Shown: positions 44,125 to 53,109 of the stretch, piece after piece
Layout of the letters: each line of letters opens with the position of its first letter
Numbering within the stretch: position 1 is the stretch's first letter
Assembly (NCBI GenBank): GCA_002733575.1
Contig: NVWB01000154.1
Span: forward strand, 1 to 54,488
Direction: 5' to 3'
Length of the DNA stretch: 54,488 nt
From: Blastopirellula sp.
Lineage (GTDB): Bacteria; Planctomycetota; Planctomycetia; Pirellulales; Pirellulaceae
Position numbers and translations under genes: made by a program
The notes under the pieces: model-generated
Told to the model about the DNA's origin: nothing
Seen by the model: only the letters and a program-made list of their open reading frames with translations
The model's database searches: none

Positions 44125-47100
44125 TCAGAACTGATGAACGAGAACTCCATCGACCATGATTCGGAACGAGTTGCCTATGTTGTCCTTGCCAAGGGGAGTC
44201 CTTCGAGGCGCGATCGGTAGCAGCATGTGCTTCCCAGTAATCTTGATTTCACGAGTCAGAATGCCGGTCGAGGCGGCCGGTCCCGTCTTGTTAGTTTGCG
44301 TGGTGGTGGAAGGCGAGGCGCCCGACTTTTTAGCGGGAACAGGTGTCAGCGGAGTCCCCCAGGTCGATTTCAATTCATTAACAACCAGCGAGACGATCTT
44401 CAGTTCATCATTGCCGTCGACACTGATGCTTCGATTTCCCGCTTCAGGAACCACAACGAAGCTGGCGGCGGCTTGCCCTTCATTCACGAACAGTTCTAGT
44501 GACGCCCGATCAACAAGAACTCGAATTGTCACCTTTCCATCCACGGTCGGAGCGGGGATGACTCGCAATCCATTGTCACGGTAAGGACGCTGCCGCTGTT
44601 TGGGCAGACTGAGTACTCCGACCTTTTCACCTTCAACACGAGCTTTGTTGGTGAACTGGAATTCCTGCTTCGAGGCGTCGTAGTGAATCGTCAGACCGCG
44701 GACGGTCAGGGCCATGTTACCTCTTGGCTCAAACGTCAGCGTCAGGTCGATCAACTCCGGCGTCAGCTCTGCGAGCTTTGCATTGGCATCTTTGACAGAG
44801 ACGTCATCGAGCTTCGTGCTCTTTGAATAGAGCTGCTCAATCTCCTTCACCGGATTGCGGAACATCCGGATGCCGTCAGGTGTGGTACGCAGAGTGATCT
44901 CGACGGGAATCGACATCTGCTGAGTAAAGGGCATGTTCGCTTCAAGAAACGGGCGATAACCGGGTTGTTTGCTGCGCAACCAACCTACGTGTACCGTGCG
45001 TCCATTGGGCCCTTGATTGAACGCTTGAGCCGCGTACCAAGCGTCACCGTAATCAAACCGCAGGCGTTTGTCGTCCTTCTCCTTGTCGCCGAAGCCGCGC
45101 CACGTCTTGCCATCGAACTCGCCAACCTCGTAACGCGTGCCGGCGTCGGCGATGACCCACTTGCGGTCGTTGGGGTCGCCGTCAACCGCGACGTGATACA
45201 TGTCAATGCACTCTGCCGCTTTGTTGGGGATGTCGCCGATGATCTCCCAATTGAGCAGATCCGTCGATTTCCACAGTCGAACCGATCGATCCTTGCCGCC
45301 GACCATCATGATGACGACATAGTATTTACCTGGTGCGTAGTAGAATACGCGAGGATCACGTTGGCCCCCCGAGTAACCTTCCTGATGATCAATGACCGGC
45401 TTGCCGCCGTTGATCTTCGCCCACGTGCGGCCTTTGTCTGTGCTGTAGGCAGCGCCTTGGAAGAAAGCGGACTTGCCGTCTTCTCCAGAATGCGTCGCGG
45501 TGTAGATGGCGTACAGCGTTTTGACGTCACCCTTCTGCTTGCCGAGTGCATTGAGTTCGTCTACTACGGCCGAACCAGACCAGATTGCGTGGAGGTTGCC
45601 GTCCTTCCACTTCACGTTGGGATATGGATTAATCGCATGCGGCAACTGCTTCCAATGCATCAGATCCATGCTGACCGCATTGCCCCATGACTTCGCGCCG
45701 CTAGAGTTCCCCTTGGCGTAGTGCTGGAACATCATGTGCCACTCACCGTCGTAATAGACCATGCCGTTTGGATCGTTCAGCCAACCCATGCGTGAGGAGA
45801 AGTGAAACTGAGGACGCAGCGGCTGGTCATAGCCGACTTGATCGTAGAGCGGGAAGGTCGACCACTCATCCTTAAGCGTCATTCCGGGTTTCGCTGGCGG
45901 AACGAATCCCGCGGAATTCATCGGACGCGATGATGTCGCATCTCGTGCAGAGGTAACCACTGGCCTGTTGGACTGTACAACATGATCGACCAGGATGTGT
46001 CCCCAGCCGCCAGCGTGCTGATCAATGATTTGCAGCCTAGCTTCTTTGCCGATGAACTCGGAGACATCCCACGACTTCCAATCAAGAATTTCCTGGTTCT
46101 TATTGTTCTTTTGTGAGTAACCCGTCGAAGTGCGAACTGGCTTGCCGTCGACCAGCAGCAGCAGTCCGGTCTTGCCAGGATGATTGCCGCCTCCTATCAA
46201 AAAGTTTAGGTGCTTCCGCTCGATCTTCAGCGGAGGAGACGTCAGCGTGCCGAGGCCTTTGTCTCCGTCCAGGTAACTGTTGATAGAACCTGTGCCGAGA
46301 AATCCCGTGACGCGGTTCCTGCGCTGACCAACGCCGAACGCAGTGCCTGTGGCGATCCACTCACCATTACCTTTTTCAAAGTCCGCGACCAGAAGATCGT
46401 CTGGCGCTGCTTCATAGTTCTGGCGAACAGGACTCACATTAACGTCCGGACGTACTGATAATGGCTTCTTGATTGATTTCTGATCTTTGGATCGTGGGTT
46501 GACAGGCTTAAATCCTATCCCTCTCTTGTACTCAACAAGAGTAGGTAGGTTACTCGAATCGGACAGCAATGGCTTCGGGTTCTCGACAAAGCCTGCCGGT
46601 CGAGAATTCTTTTCAATTTCGGCCACATGGGCATCGAGGGCTGCCTTCATGGATTTGACCCGATCAGGATGCTGGTCGGCGATGTTGTTCCGCTCGCCGA
46701 GGTCGGCTTCAAGGTCGTAAAGCTCAGTGAACCTATCGGCTTTGATTCGATAGTGGACTAGCTTCCATTTGCCCTGACGGATGCCGTCGTTTTCGTAGAA
46801 CAGAGTATCGTGCGGTGATTTTGCGTCATCTTTGCCAAGCAGAATGTCGCTGACGTCTTTGCCGTCGATGATGCGGTCTTTAGGTACGGGTTGACCGGTC
46901 AGTCTGGAAATAGTTGGCAGCACATCGGTCGTCGTCATGATCTCGGACGAAACACTACCAGCGGGAATTTTCCCTGGCCACCATGCCAATGTTGCTACGC
47001 GCATGTGCCCTTCGTATTTTGGTCCAAACTTGGCTCCACGCAATGGCCCTGAAGATGTCTTGCCACCGCCACCATTATCGTTAGTGAATAAGACAAACGT

Positions 47101-47889
47101 ATTGTCTGCAAGCTTAAGATCCCTGAGTGTTTGCAGAATGCGACCAGTCGAGTTGTCGATTTCAGAGATCAATGCGGCCATGACATTGTCGTCTGCATTG
47201 TTAAGTCTGTCTGCTCTAGTCATATGTGGAGCGTGTACTGCTGAGTGTGGGACATAACAGAAAAATGGTTCGTCCTTGTGCTGTTTTATGAATTCAACGG
47301 CTGCATCGGTAATTGCATCGGTGATCTCCGCTTGACTCGCTTCATCTGGAATATGGGCTACCGGTTTATTTTGTTTAATCCACGAAAGTGGAGGGAAATT
47401 GTGCTTAGGATTTCCTTTCACCCACATATCATTTGAGTAGGGAATGCCTTCATAAGTATCAAACCCTTGTGCAAGGGGCATAAATTCAGGCTGATCTCCT
47501 AGATGCCATTTTCCAAAACATCCAGTGGCATAACCACCTTTTTTGAGAATTTCAGCGATGGTAATCTCACTTGGATTAAGCCCACGTATATCAGCAGGAA
47601 AAACTACACTTTGACCCATCCCAATACGATTAGCGTAGCAGCCGGTCAATAATGCAGACCTAGATGGTGTGCAGGCCGAAGAACTGACATAGAAATCCGT
47701 CAGCTTCATACCTTCATTCGCCATGCGATCGAGTTGCGGCGTCTTATTCGTCGAACCAAATGGCCCAATATCTCCGTATCCCATATCGTCGATAAATATG
47801 ACAACGATGTTTGGCTTGTCATTGGCAATCGCAGCGACCGACATGAATGTCAGGGCAATCAAAAGCATGCACAGTATTTGCTTATTCAT
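44125..47889 (-). CDS. Secreted sulfatase-GH32 fructanase fusion
   Basis: The 1254-residue protein has a signal peptide ending at AAIAN, and GAGAA upstream of the ATG. Residues 25-430 are a sulfatase: PNIVVIFIDDMGYGD, formylglycine site C73-T-P-S-R77, GKWHLG at about 127, VLFTNDNGGGG. A linker (430-500) leads to the beta-sandwich that precedes many GH32 enzymes (501-640: VADFEKGNGEW, LNFLIGGGNHPGKTG, GGWGHILVD). Residues about 690-1020 are the GH32 five-blade propeller with nucleophile D706 in WLNDPNG, R844-D-P846 (transition-state stabiliser) and E893-C894 (acid/base), followed by the GH32 C-terminal sandwich. GH32 hydrolyses beta-fructosides such as levan and inulin. The fusion implies that sulfate removal and fructan hydrolysis act on the same polymer. 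It lies 34 bp from the upstream sulfatase and is probably the last intact gene of the fructan operon. Confidence 0.93.
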   Translation of the reverse strand: MNKQILCMLLIALTFMSVAAIANDKPNIVVIFIDDMGYGDIGPFGSTNKTPQLDRMANEGMKLTDFYVSSSACTPSRSALLTGCYANRIGMGQSVVFPADIRGLNPSEITIAEILKKGGYATGCFGKWHLGDQPEFMPLAQGFDTYEGIPYSNDMWVKGNPKHNFPPLSWIKQNKPVAHIPDEASQAEITDAITDAAVEFIKQHKDEPFFCYVPHSAVHAPHMTRADRLNNADDNVMAALISEIDNSTGRILQTLRDLKLADNTFVLFTNDNGGGGKTSSGPLRGAKFGPKYEGHMRVATLAWWPGKIPAGSVSSEIMTTTDVLPTISRLTGQPVPKDRIIDGKDVSDILLGKDDAKSPHDTLFYENDGIRQGKWKLVHYRIKADRFTELYDLEADLGERNNIADQHPDRVKSMKAALDAHVAEIEKNSRPAGFVENPKPLLSDSSNLPTLVEYKRGIGFKPVNPRSKDQKSIKKPLSVRPDVNVSPVRQNYEAAPDDLLVADFEKGNGEWIATGTAFGVGQRRNRVTGFLGTGSINSYLDGDKGLGTLTSPPLKIERKHLNFLIGGGNHPGKTGLLLLVDGKPVRTSTGYSQKNNKNQEILDWKSWDVSEFIGKEARLQIIDQHAGGWGHILVDHVVQSNRPVVTSARDATSSRPMNSAGFVPPAKPGMTLKDEWSTFPLYDQVGYDQPLRPQFHFSSRMGWLNDPNGMVYYDGEWHMMFQHYAKGNSSGAKSWGNAVSMDLMHWKQLPHAINPYPNVKWKDGNLHAIWSGSAVVDELNALGKQKGDVKTLYAIYTATHSGEDGKSAFFQGAAYSTDKGRTWAKINGGKPVIDHQEGYSGGQRDPRVFYYAPGKYYVVIMMVGGKDRSVRLWKSTDLLNWEIIGDIPNKAAECIDMYHVAVDGDPNDRKWVIADAGTRYEVGEFDGKTWRGFGDKEKDDKRLRFDYGDAWYAAQAFNQGPNGRTVHVGWLRSKQPGYRPFLEANMPFTQQMSIPVEITLRTTPDGIRMFRNPVKEIEQLYSKSTKLDDVSVKDANAKLAELTPELIDLTLTFEPRGNMALTVRGLTIHYDASKQEFQFTNKARVEGEKVGVLSLPKQRQRPYRDNGLRVIPAPTVDGKVTIRVLVDRASLELFVNEGQAAASFVVVPEAGNRSISVDGNDELKIVSLVVNELKSTWGTPLTPVPAKKSGASPSTTTQTNKTGPAASTGILTREIKITGKHMLLPIAPRRTPLGKDNIGNSFRIMVDGVLVHQF

Positions 47890-47923
47890 TTTGAATTTCT
47901 CACTTTTCTCTCGTTGTACCGTT

Positions 47924-49303
47924 TTAATTTTTTGGTCGACGGCGTTCTTTGGTCTCTATTTGGGTTTCGTCCCAGCCGAATCGTTTGAAGTATGCCGTCA
48001 TTGCTTCATACATGTGGCCAGCTAGTTCAGGTTGCTCGTCGGTCAGGTCGTGACTTTCTCCAATGTCCTTCTTAAGGTTAAAAAGAAACATTTTTCCTGT
48101 GTCGATATCTTTAATCAGCTTGTAGTCGCCCTGGATGATCGCGATATCATGCGGAATCGCTGGCTTAGAATGCTTGAAGACGAGGAAGGGGTCTTTTCGG
48201 TGTACTGGATTGTTTCCGCTGCTCCTCAAGTGGTCCAGCAGACTGGCGCCTTCGACCCTGGTAGGAATCTGGTCATAGCCGCCTGCAATATCCATCACGG
48301 TTGCAAATATGTCGGTGCCCACTACCGGAACAGAAGAATGCGTGTTGGGAGTGATCCCCGGGCCACGCACGATAAACGGAACGCGAATTCCACCTTCGCT
48401 GACATGATATTTGTGACTGCGTTGCGGAAAGGCCTTGTAGTAGCCGCGGTCGTGGACCGGTTTATTGAAGTCTTTCTTCGATTCGTAGCCGTTATCAGCT
48501 GTATATATCACGTAAGTATTGTCGGCGATCCCTAGTTCATCGATCTTGTCTAGAACCATTCCGATACCTGTGTCTAGGTTCTCATTCATTGCCGCCCACA
48601 ACGGGCTGTTTTGATATTGGGTCACTTTGTCGGCATGCTCTGTTTCGTATTTCTTGATCGTCTCTTTTCGCGCCTGGTACTTTAGATGATTCGCGTAGTG
48701 AGATATCTGAAGGTAGAACGGTTTTCCAGCTTGTACCTGTTTCTCCATGAATTCGTTGGCTCGCTTGCTGAGATCAAAGATGAGTTTCGGATCATTTGGG
48801 TCTTTTGAATTTCCCGTACCATTGCCGGTGTTTCCATCACTCACGTCATAGCCAAGGGCATTGGGCGAGCGTCCGATATGCCACTTCCCAAGATGGGCGC
48901 AGACATAATCGGGATGAATTCTCTTCAAAATATTGGCGAGAGATTCACGATCAGTTGCATCAATGTTCCTGATGCCATCCGCTCCGAAGATCTTCAAGCT
49001 GGCCGGACTGCGTCCAAACTGGAGCGAGTGACGCGTGGGTGAACAAGTTGGCGCGGGCGAGTAGGCCTGCGAAAAACGCATGCCTTGTGCCGCAAGTTTC
49101 GCCAACCGTGGAGTCTGGTAGTAAGTGCTGCCGGAACCAAGTTCATTGGGATCCATCTGTGTCGAAAGTGCATTCCAACCCTGGTCGTCGGCGAGGATCA
49201 GGATCACGTTGGGCTTGTTTGCTGCGTTGGTAACGGAGCATGTTAATAGAAACAGGCTCACGCAGAGATGTACCGACGAGGAATGTATTTGGTTTAGTTT
49301 CAT
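47924..49303 (-). CDS. Secreted Cys-type sulfatase in the fructan operon
   Basis: The 459-residue protein has a signal peptide ending near SVTNAA. The sulfatase fold has PNVILILADDQGW (metal-binding Asp pair), formylglycine site C87-S-P-T-R91, LGKWHIG and VIYTADNGY. The C-terminal part contains the conserved LVFKHSKPAIPHDIAIIQGD pattern. It resembles arylsulfatase-type enzymes of family S1; the subfamily cannot be fixed by eye. It is only 34 bp ahead of the sulfatase-GH32 gene and on the same strand as GH32 and fructokinase, so a second desulfation step on the same glycan is the likely role. Confidence 0.92.
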   Translation of the reverse strand: MKLNQIHSSSVHLCVSLFLLTCSVTNAANKPNVILILADDQGWNALSTQMDPNELGSGSTYYQTPRLAKLAAQGMRFSQAYSPAPTCSPTRHSLQFGRSPASLKIFGADGIRNIDATDRESLANILKRIHPDYVCAHLGKWHIGRSPNALGYDVSDGNTGNGTGNSKDPNDPKLIFDLSKRANEFMEKQVQAGKPFYLQISHYANHLKYQARKETIKKYETEHADKVTQYQNSPLWAAMNENLDTGIGMVLDKIDELGIADNTYVIYTADNGYESKKDFNKPVHDRGYYKAFPQRSHKYHVSEGGIRVPFIVRGPGITPNTHSSVPVVGTDIFATVMDIAGGYDQIPTRVEGASLLDHLRSSGNNPVHRKDPFLVFKHSKPAIPHDIAIIQGDYKLIKDIDTGKMFLFNLKKDIGESHDLTDEQPELAGHMYEAMTAYFKRFGWDETQIETKERRRPKN

Positions 49304-49469
49304 AATCTTGGCTTCAGAGAGATGCGTGTGTAGGGACTGGATAGGTAAGTGGAATAGTTTTCTGATTTGTAAAAGACGCTTTTACGATGCGTGGAGTATA
49401 CTTCCATATGTACGTGACCAGAATCGAGGCTAATGATATATGAATGTTCCATATTCTATATTCTTGGGT

Positions 49470-49849
49470 TGAAAGTAGGTAGCTGTCTGTACGAAATGGT
49501 CCGACAGGGAGTCCGCTTTTGCCAAACAGGTTGACCATGGGAGAATTTTTCAGCCGTAGCGTACCGCAGCAGGTGCGTTTACTTTCGAGTTGGAAACGAC
49601 TACGGTGTTGCCTACAATTTCACCAACGGCTGGAATAAAATATTGATCCTGACCACAGATGGTAAATTCCTTCAAAGGTTCGCCGTCTATTGAGGTCAAT
49701 CCTTCGCCAACATGCTCAAAGTGGATTATGATCGTCGAATCTTTGACCTCCGAACTTTTGTAGAGTGGAAAGCGGCATTCTAGATCCTGGCTGTAAACCT
49801 CGGTGAGAGCCGAGAATAGGATCACAACATTCATCAATGTTCTAAGCAT
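49470..49849 (-). pseudogene. C-terminal fragment of a sialate O-acetylesterase with its own signal peptide, frameshifted
   Basis: ATG at 49849 has GGAAAC upstream and opens a signal peptide (MNVVILFSALTEVYSQ). The mature part is the C-terminal beta domain of the acetylesterase family: FPLYKSSEVKDSTIIIHFEH, VGEGLTSIDGEPLKEFTICG, NAPAAVRYG. The frame then stops at 49550. Adding one G in GGCTG-AAAAAT gives VRYGWKNSPMVNLFGKSGLP followed by VGPFRTDSYLL, which is exactly how the family continues. The SGNH catalytic domain is absent. The gene is thus a catalytic-domain-less remnant damaged further by one base, unless the missing base is a sequencing error. It lies between GH32 and the sulfatase in the same direction. 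Confidence 0.7.
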
Positions 49850-49893
49850 TTGCGTTTCCGGTAGTTGGTGCAAGAATTTTTCGGGCGGAGAGT

Positions 49894-51921
49894 CTACTTC
49901 CATGCTGATCGCAACTCCTTGACCGTTAGGGACTCCACCTGAGCGTCGCCACCTTCGGCGTGGATCGACAGTATTTCCGAATTGTGATCCGGATGAATGT
50001 AGTGGGCCGCGAACGATTCACCACCAAAGGTGAACACCTCCAGAGTGAGACGATCGATCAGGAATCTCAACGACACCTTCCCATTCCGTGGCTTCACGTT
50101 TGCAAGACATGTCGCTTCAATCGGCTTGCCTTTGTTGTCCACTCCGGTGTGGCGAAGCAGTCCGGAGTGAGGATCATATGTGATAGACACCCGTGGCAAG
50201 TCAAAGATGATTTGCTTCGCCGTTCCCGGATTGAAAGTGATTTCCAAATCAACCAGATCCAGTTTCGGAATGTTCGCCAGAGCGTTGACGCCGCTGGAAA
50301 GTTTGACAGATCCAATCTCATGAGTCTTCGTGGTCAGCGATTCGATCTCTTTAATAGGCCAGCAGAACAGTCGCATACCATCTGGCGTGGTCTTCAGACT
50401 GAACTCGTACGGGAAGGTCATTTGCTGGTTGTGCGGCACTTCAAAATGGTCTGCAGAATTCGGTCCACCTCGCATCCAACCAATCTGGACAGCTCGACCG
50501 TCAGGAGCCTGGTTGAAGGTCTGCGCGGCGTAGAAATTCCCACCACCTTGTTTCAAACTTGGCGTCTCGGCATAAAATTCTTTGCCATCAAATGTCCCGA
50601 TCTCGTAGTCAAAGCTGGCGTCATAGATCAGGCATTTCATGTTGTTTCGATCGCCATCGACCGGAAGAAACACGACGTCCATACACTCGAACGCCCAGTC
50701 GCGCAAAAGGTCCGACGCAAATTCCCAGTCGGTCAAATTCTTTGATGTAAAGAAACGAACTCGGCCAGGATTCCGCTGAACCCACAGCACCATCACCCAT
50801 TGTTTTGATGCTTCATGCCAGAAGACTTTCGGGTCGCGCTCGCCGTTGTCGAAACCCTGATTTGGAACTACGGCGCGGCCTTCGTTCCAGTACGTCCAGG
50901 AATCTCCGCTGTCCGTGCTGTACGCCATCGCCTGATAGAACTTGGGCTTAGCTGCGAATGTGTAGAATGCACAAATCGTTTTCGTATCACCGACTTGTTT
51001 GCCAAGACTGTTGCTGTGATCGATTACGGCCGTTCCGGAAAAGATCGTTCCCGCTCGACGATCAACGCTGTACGGCAACAAGGCATGATCAAGCTGAGTC
51101 CAGTGGATCATGTCTTTACTGGCGGCGTGCCCCCAGGTCATGTTGCCCCAGACAGTGGCCAGTGGATTGTGCTGGAAGAAAAGATGATAGTTCTCACCAT
51201 CGTAGACCATGCCGTTCGGGTCGTTCAGCCAGTTCTTCTTTGACATGAAGTGAAACTGCGGACGATTCGGCTGGTCATAACCAACTTCCGGATAGCCTGA
51301 CGCTGAGATTTCGCCGGTGAAGCCGAATTCCTTCTTCATTTCCGGAACGATCGGAACTGACTTCGCCGTTCCTCGAAAGTCGTCAACGTTGATATGTCCC
51401 CATCCGCCTGTGGCAAGGTCAAAGACTTGAAGCTTCGCCTTCTGACCGATAAACTTTCGTACGTCAGCACTGAATGGGACCATGGTCTCTTTGTTGACAC
51501 CGGTCGCCAATTCAATTATTTTTCCATCAACAAGCAGCTTTACGCCTACTTCGCCGGGCAGACTTCCCGCACCAATTCGAAACGTTATAAATGGCTGTTT
51601 GATTTCGAATTCACGTGACGTCAGTGTACCGGTGAGTTTGTCTCCTGCTATGTCGCCCGGCTTTCCGATCTTTCCGGTGTACTTCTCGAAGCCTCCGACC
51701 CACCATTCGCCCTGAAGGTTGCTGGATTCGCGCCCGCGAACCTTGGTGTTGTCGCCCTTGGTCGGATGAAACTTGAAAGCCTCTCCTTCTGCCGTCCAGC
51801 TCTCAAGAGTGCCGGATTCAAAATCGGAATTTGGAAACAGCAATTCGTTGGCGTGAACCATCGAGCCGACCAGAAACAGAAGCCCGAAAACAGCAATCGG
51901 AAAACGTTGTTTGTTCATCAT
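49894..51921 (-). CDS. Secreted GH32 fructan hydrolase (levanase/inulinase-like)
   Basis: ATG at 51921 has AAGGAAC close upstream and opens a signal peptide ending in MVHA; the longer frame to 51963 lacks one. The product has about 675 residues. Residues about 28-185 are the same GH32-associated beta-sandwich as in the fusion protein (NSDFESGTLESWTAEGEAF, GEWWVGGFEKYTG, TGGWGHINVDDFRG). The GH32 propeller has D234 in WLNDPNG, R362-D-P364 and E412-C413. The C-terminal sandwich ends at VKELRSAWK. It should release fructose or fructo-oligosaccharides outside the cytoplasm. It sits 66 bp after the fructokinase gene. Confidence 0.94.
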   Translation of the reverse strand: MMNKQRFPIAVFGLLFLVGSMVHANELLFPNSDFESGTLESWTAEGEAFKFHPTKGDNTKVRGRESSNLQGEWWVGGFEKYTGKIGKPGDIAGDKLTGTLTSREFEIKQPFITFRIGAGSLPGEVGVKLLVDGKIIELATGVNKETMVPFSADVRKFIGQKAKLQVFDLATGGWGHINVDDFRGTAKSVPIVPEMKKEFGFTGEISASGYPEVGYDQPNRPQFHFMSKKNWLNDPNGMVYDGENYHLFFQHNPLATVWGNMTWGHAASKDMIHWTQLDHALLPYSVDRRAGTIFSGTAVIDHSNSLGKQVGDTKTICAFYTFAAKPKFYQAMAYSTDSGDSWTYWNEGRAVVPNQGFDNGERDPKVFWHEASKQWVMVLWVQRNPGRVRFFTSKNLTDWEFASDLLRDWAFECMDVVFLPVDGDRNNMKCLIYDASFDYEIGTFDGKEFYAETPSLKQGGGNFYAAQTFNQAPDGRAVQIGWMRGGPNSADHFEVPHNQQMTFPYEFSLKTTPDGMRLFCWPIKEIESLTTKTHEIGSVKLSSGVNALANIPKLDLVDLEITFNPGTAKQIIFDLPRVSITYDPHSGLLRHTGVDNKGKPIEATCLANVKPRNGKVSLRFLIDRLTLEVFTFGGESFAAHYIHPDHNSEILSIHAEGGDAQVESLTVKELRSAWK

Positions 51922-51987
51922 CTTGTTCCTTTTTTCTATATCGTTCGTTGTGTGAGGAATCATATTTGTTGGGTTTGACTCAGTCGC

Positions 51988-52857
51988 TTATGGACTCGGA
52001 ACCGCTCCCGAGTGGGCGCAGGTTGCTGCAGCGATCACACACGCCTTGTGCAAAGTCTGGTTGTGGGGATCGCCGCGTAAAACACCCAGCAAGAATGCTG
52101 CCGTAAACGCGTCGCCAGCTCCGACTGTATCACGAACAGTCGTTGGTATTCCGGGCTGCTTCAAAATGCCCTCATCTGTCGCCAGTAACGCTCCTTCCGC
52201 ACCTTGCGTCATTACCACCATGTCGAGGTTGTTTGTATCGAGTAATTGCTTTAGCAGTGAGTCGATTGATTCGTTCGTGTTGATTCCACAGGCAATGCAG
52301 ACATCGGGAAGCTCTTCGTCGCTGAGTTTCAAAATGCTGGCATGTTTCACTGATTCTCTGATCAACTCAGAGTCAAAGAACGGCGGACGAAGATTAATGT
52401 CGAGGACACGTGGGATCCCTGCGACTTCAGCGGCTTTGACCGCTCGGTAAATTGTCGCTCGGGAAACGTCACTTCGCTGCCCCAGCGTACCGAAGTAAAC
52501 GGCGTCGGCTAAGGCGATTTGTGAGCTAAGTTCTTCATTCCAAGTAAGCTGGTCCCATGCTGAGTTATCGTGGATCGTAAACGTGGGCTTGCCATCGGAA
52601 TCGAGTCTGACGCCCACCGTGCCAGTGGAAGCGTCTGGCACAATTTGCATCATGCTTATGTCGATGTCATAACCGTTGAGAATGGCAGTCGCTTCGCGTC
52701 CATGACGGTCATCACCGATTGCGCTGACCATCGAAACGTTGGCTCCAAGGATCGATGCGTGACTGGCAAAGTTGGCCGGCGCGCCACCGAATCGTTCACC
52801 GTCCGGGAACAGATCCCACAGAACCTCGCCAAGAGAAATGATTGAGTGTTGATTCAT
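51988..52857 (-). CDS. PfkB-family fructokinase
   Basis: The 289-residue cytoplasmic protein has no signal peptide. PfkB features: SLGEVLWDLFPDGERFGGAP followed by ANFA (sugar-binding start), VSMVSAIGDDRHGRE, DINLRPPFF, LKLSDEEL, VVMTQGAEGALL and the ATP/catalytic signature DTVGAGDAFTAAFLLG. It would phosphorylate fructose released by the GH32 enzymes, using ATP. It is the first gene of the minus-strand fructan operon and is divergent from the AraC regulator; this context favours fructose over other ketoses. No transporter gene is visible in the cluster. Confidence 0.92.
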   Translation of the reverse strand: MNQHSIISLGEVLWDLFPDGERFGGAPANFASHASILGANVSMVSAIGDDRHGREATAILNGYDIDISMMQIVPDASTGTVGVRLDSDGKPTFTIHDNSAWDQLTWNEELSSQIALADAVYFGTLGQRSDVSRATIYRAVKAAEVAGIPRVLDINLRPPFFDSELIRESVKHASILKLSDEELPDVCIACGINTNESIDSLLKQLLDTNNLDMVVMTQGAEGALLATDEGILKQPGIPTTVRDTVGAGDAFTAAFLLGVLRGDPHNQTLHKACVIAAATCAHSGAVPSP

Positions 52858-52965
52858 TAGTACGCTCTCAGTTCGTATTCGAACTTAAACCGGAATCCTG
52901 CGAGCACAGCCGCCGATGACCAGAATAAAAGACATGAATTCAAGAGTCGCTCCCGAAAATTCGTA

Positions 52966-53050
52966 ATTTGTGATACAGTTATATAATATCATGCTAATAT
53001 TAGTTTAAAATAGCTTAAATTGCGTTTTATTTGTCACAGATTGTGATATC
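52966..53050. promoter_or_regulatory. Putative operator/promoter region of the fructan locus
   Basis: In the AT-rich 252-bp gap between fructokinase and the AraC gene, TTGTGATAC (52968-52976) and TTGTGATAT (53041-53049) are near-identical direct repeats about 73 bp apart. The second is half of an imperfect inverted repeat, TGTCACA-GAT-TGTGATA. TATAAT occurs at 52982-52987 and could be a -10 box. Such half-sites suit an AraC dimer that loops or switches; binding is inference. Confidence 0.4.
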
Positions 53051-53109
53051 GACTCAATTTCTGATACGACGACATACCACTAAGGTCTTTTGGAGATATC
53101 CAGTACCCA

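Noticed and set aside
49314..49538. Separate 74-residue minus-strand gene
   Set aside because: Its beginning (MVNLFGKSGLPVGPFRTD) is the frameshifted continuation of the acetylesterase fragment; the rest is noncoding.
49545..49560. Programmed frameshift in the acetylesterase fragment
   Set aside because: No slippery heptamer with downstream structure is evident and the catalytic domain is missing anyway; a deletion or sequencing error is simpler.
44965..50745. Plus-strand open frames of about 240-260 codons opposite the GH32 modules (44965-45690 and 49960-50745)
   Set aside because: Both are antisense to conserved catalytic GH32 sequence and show no protein features of their own.
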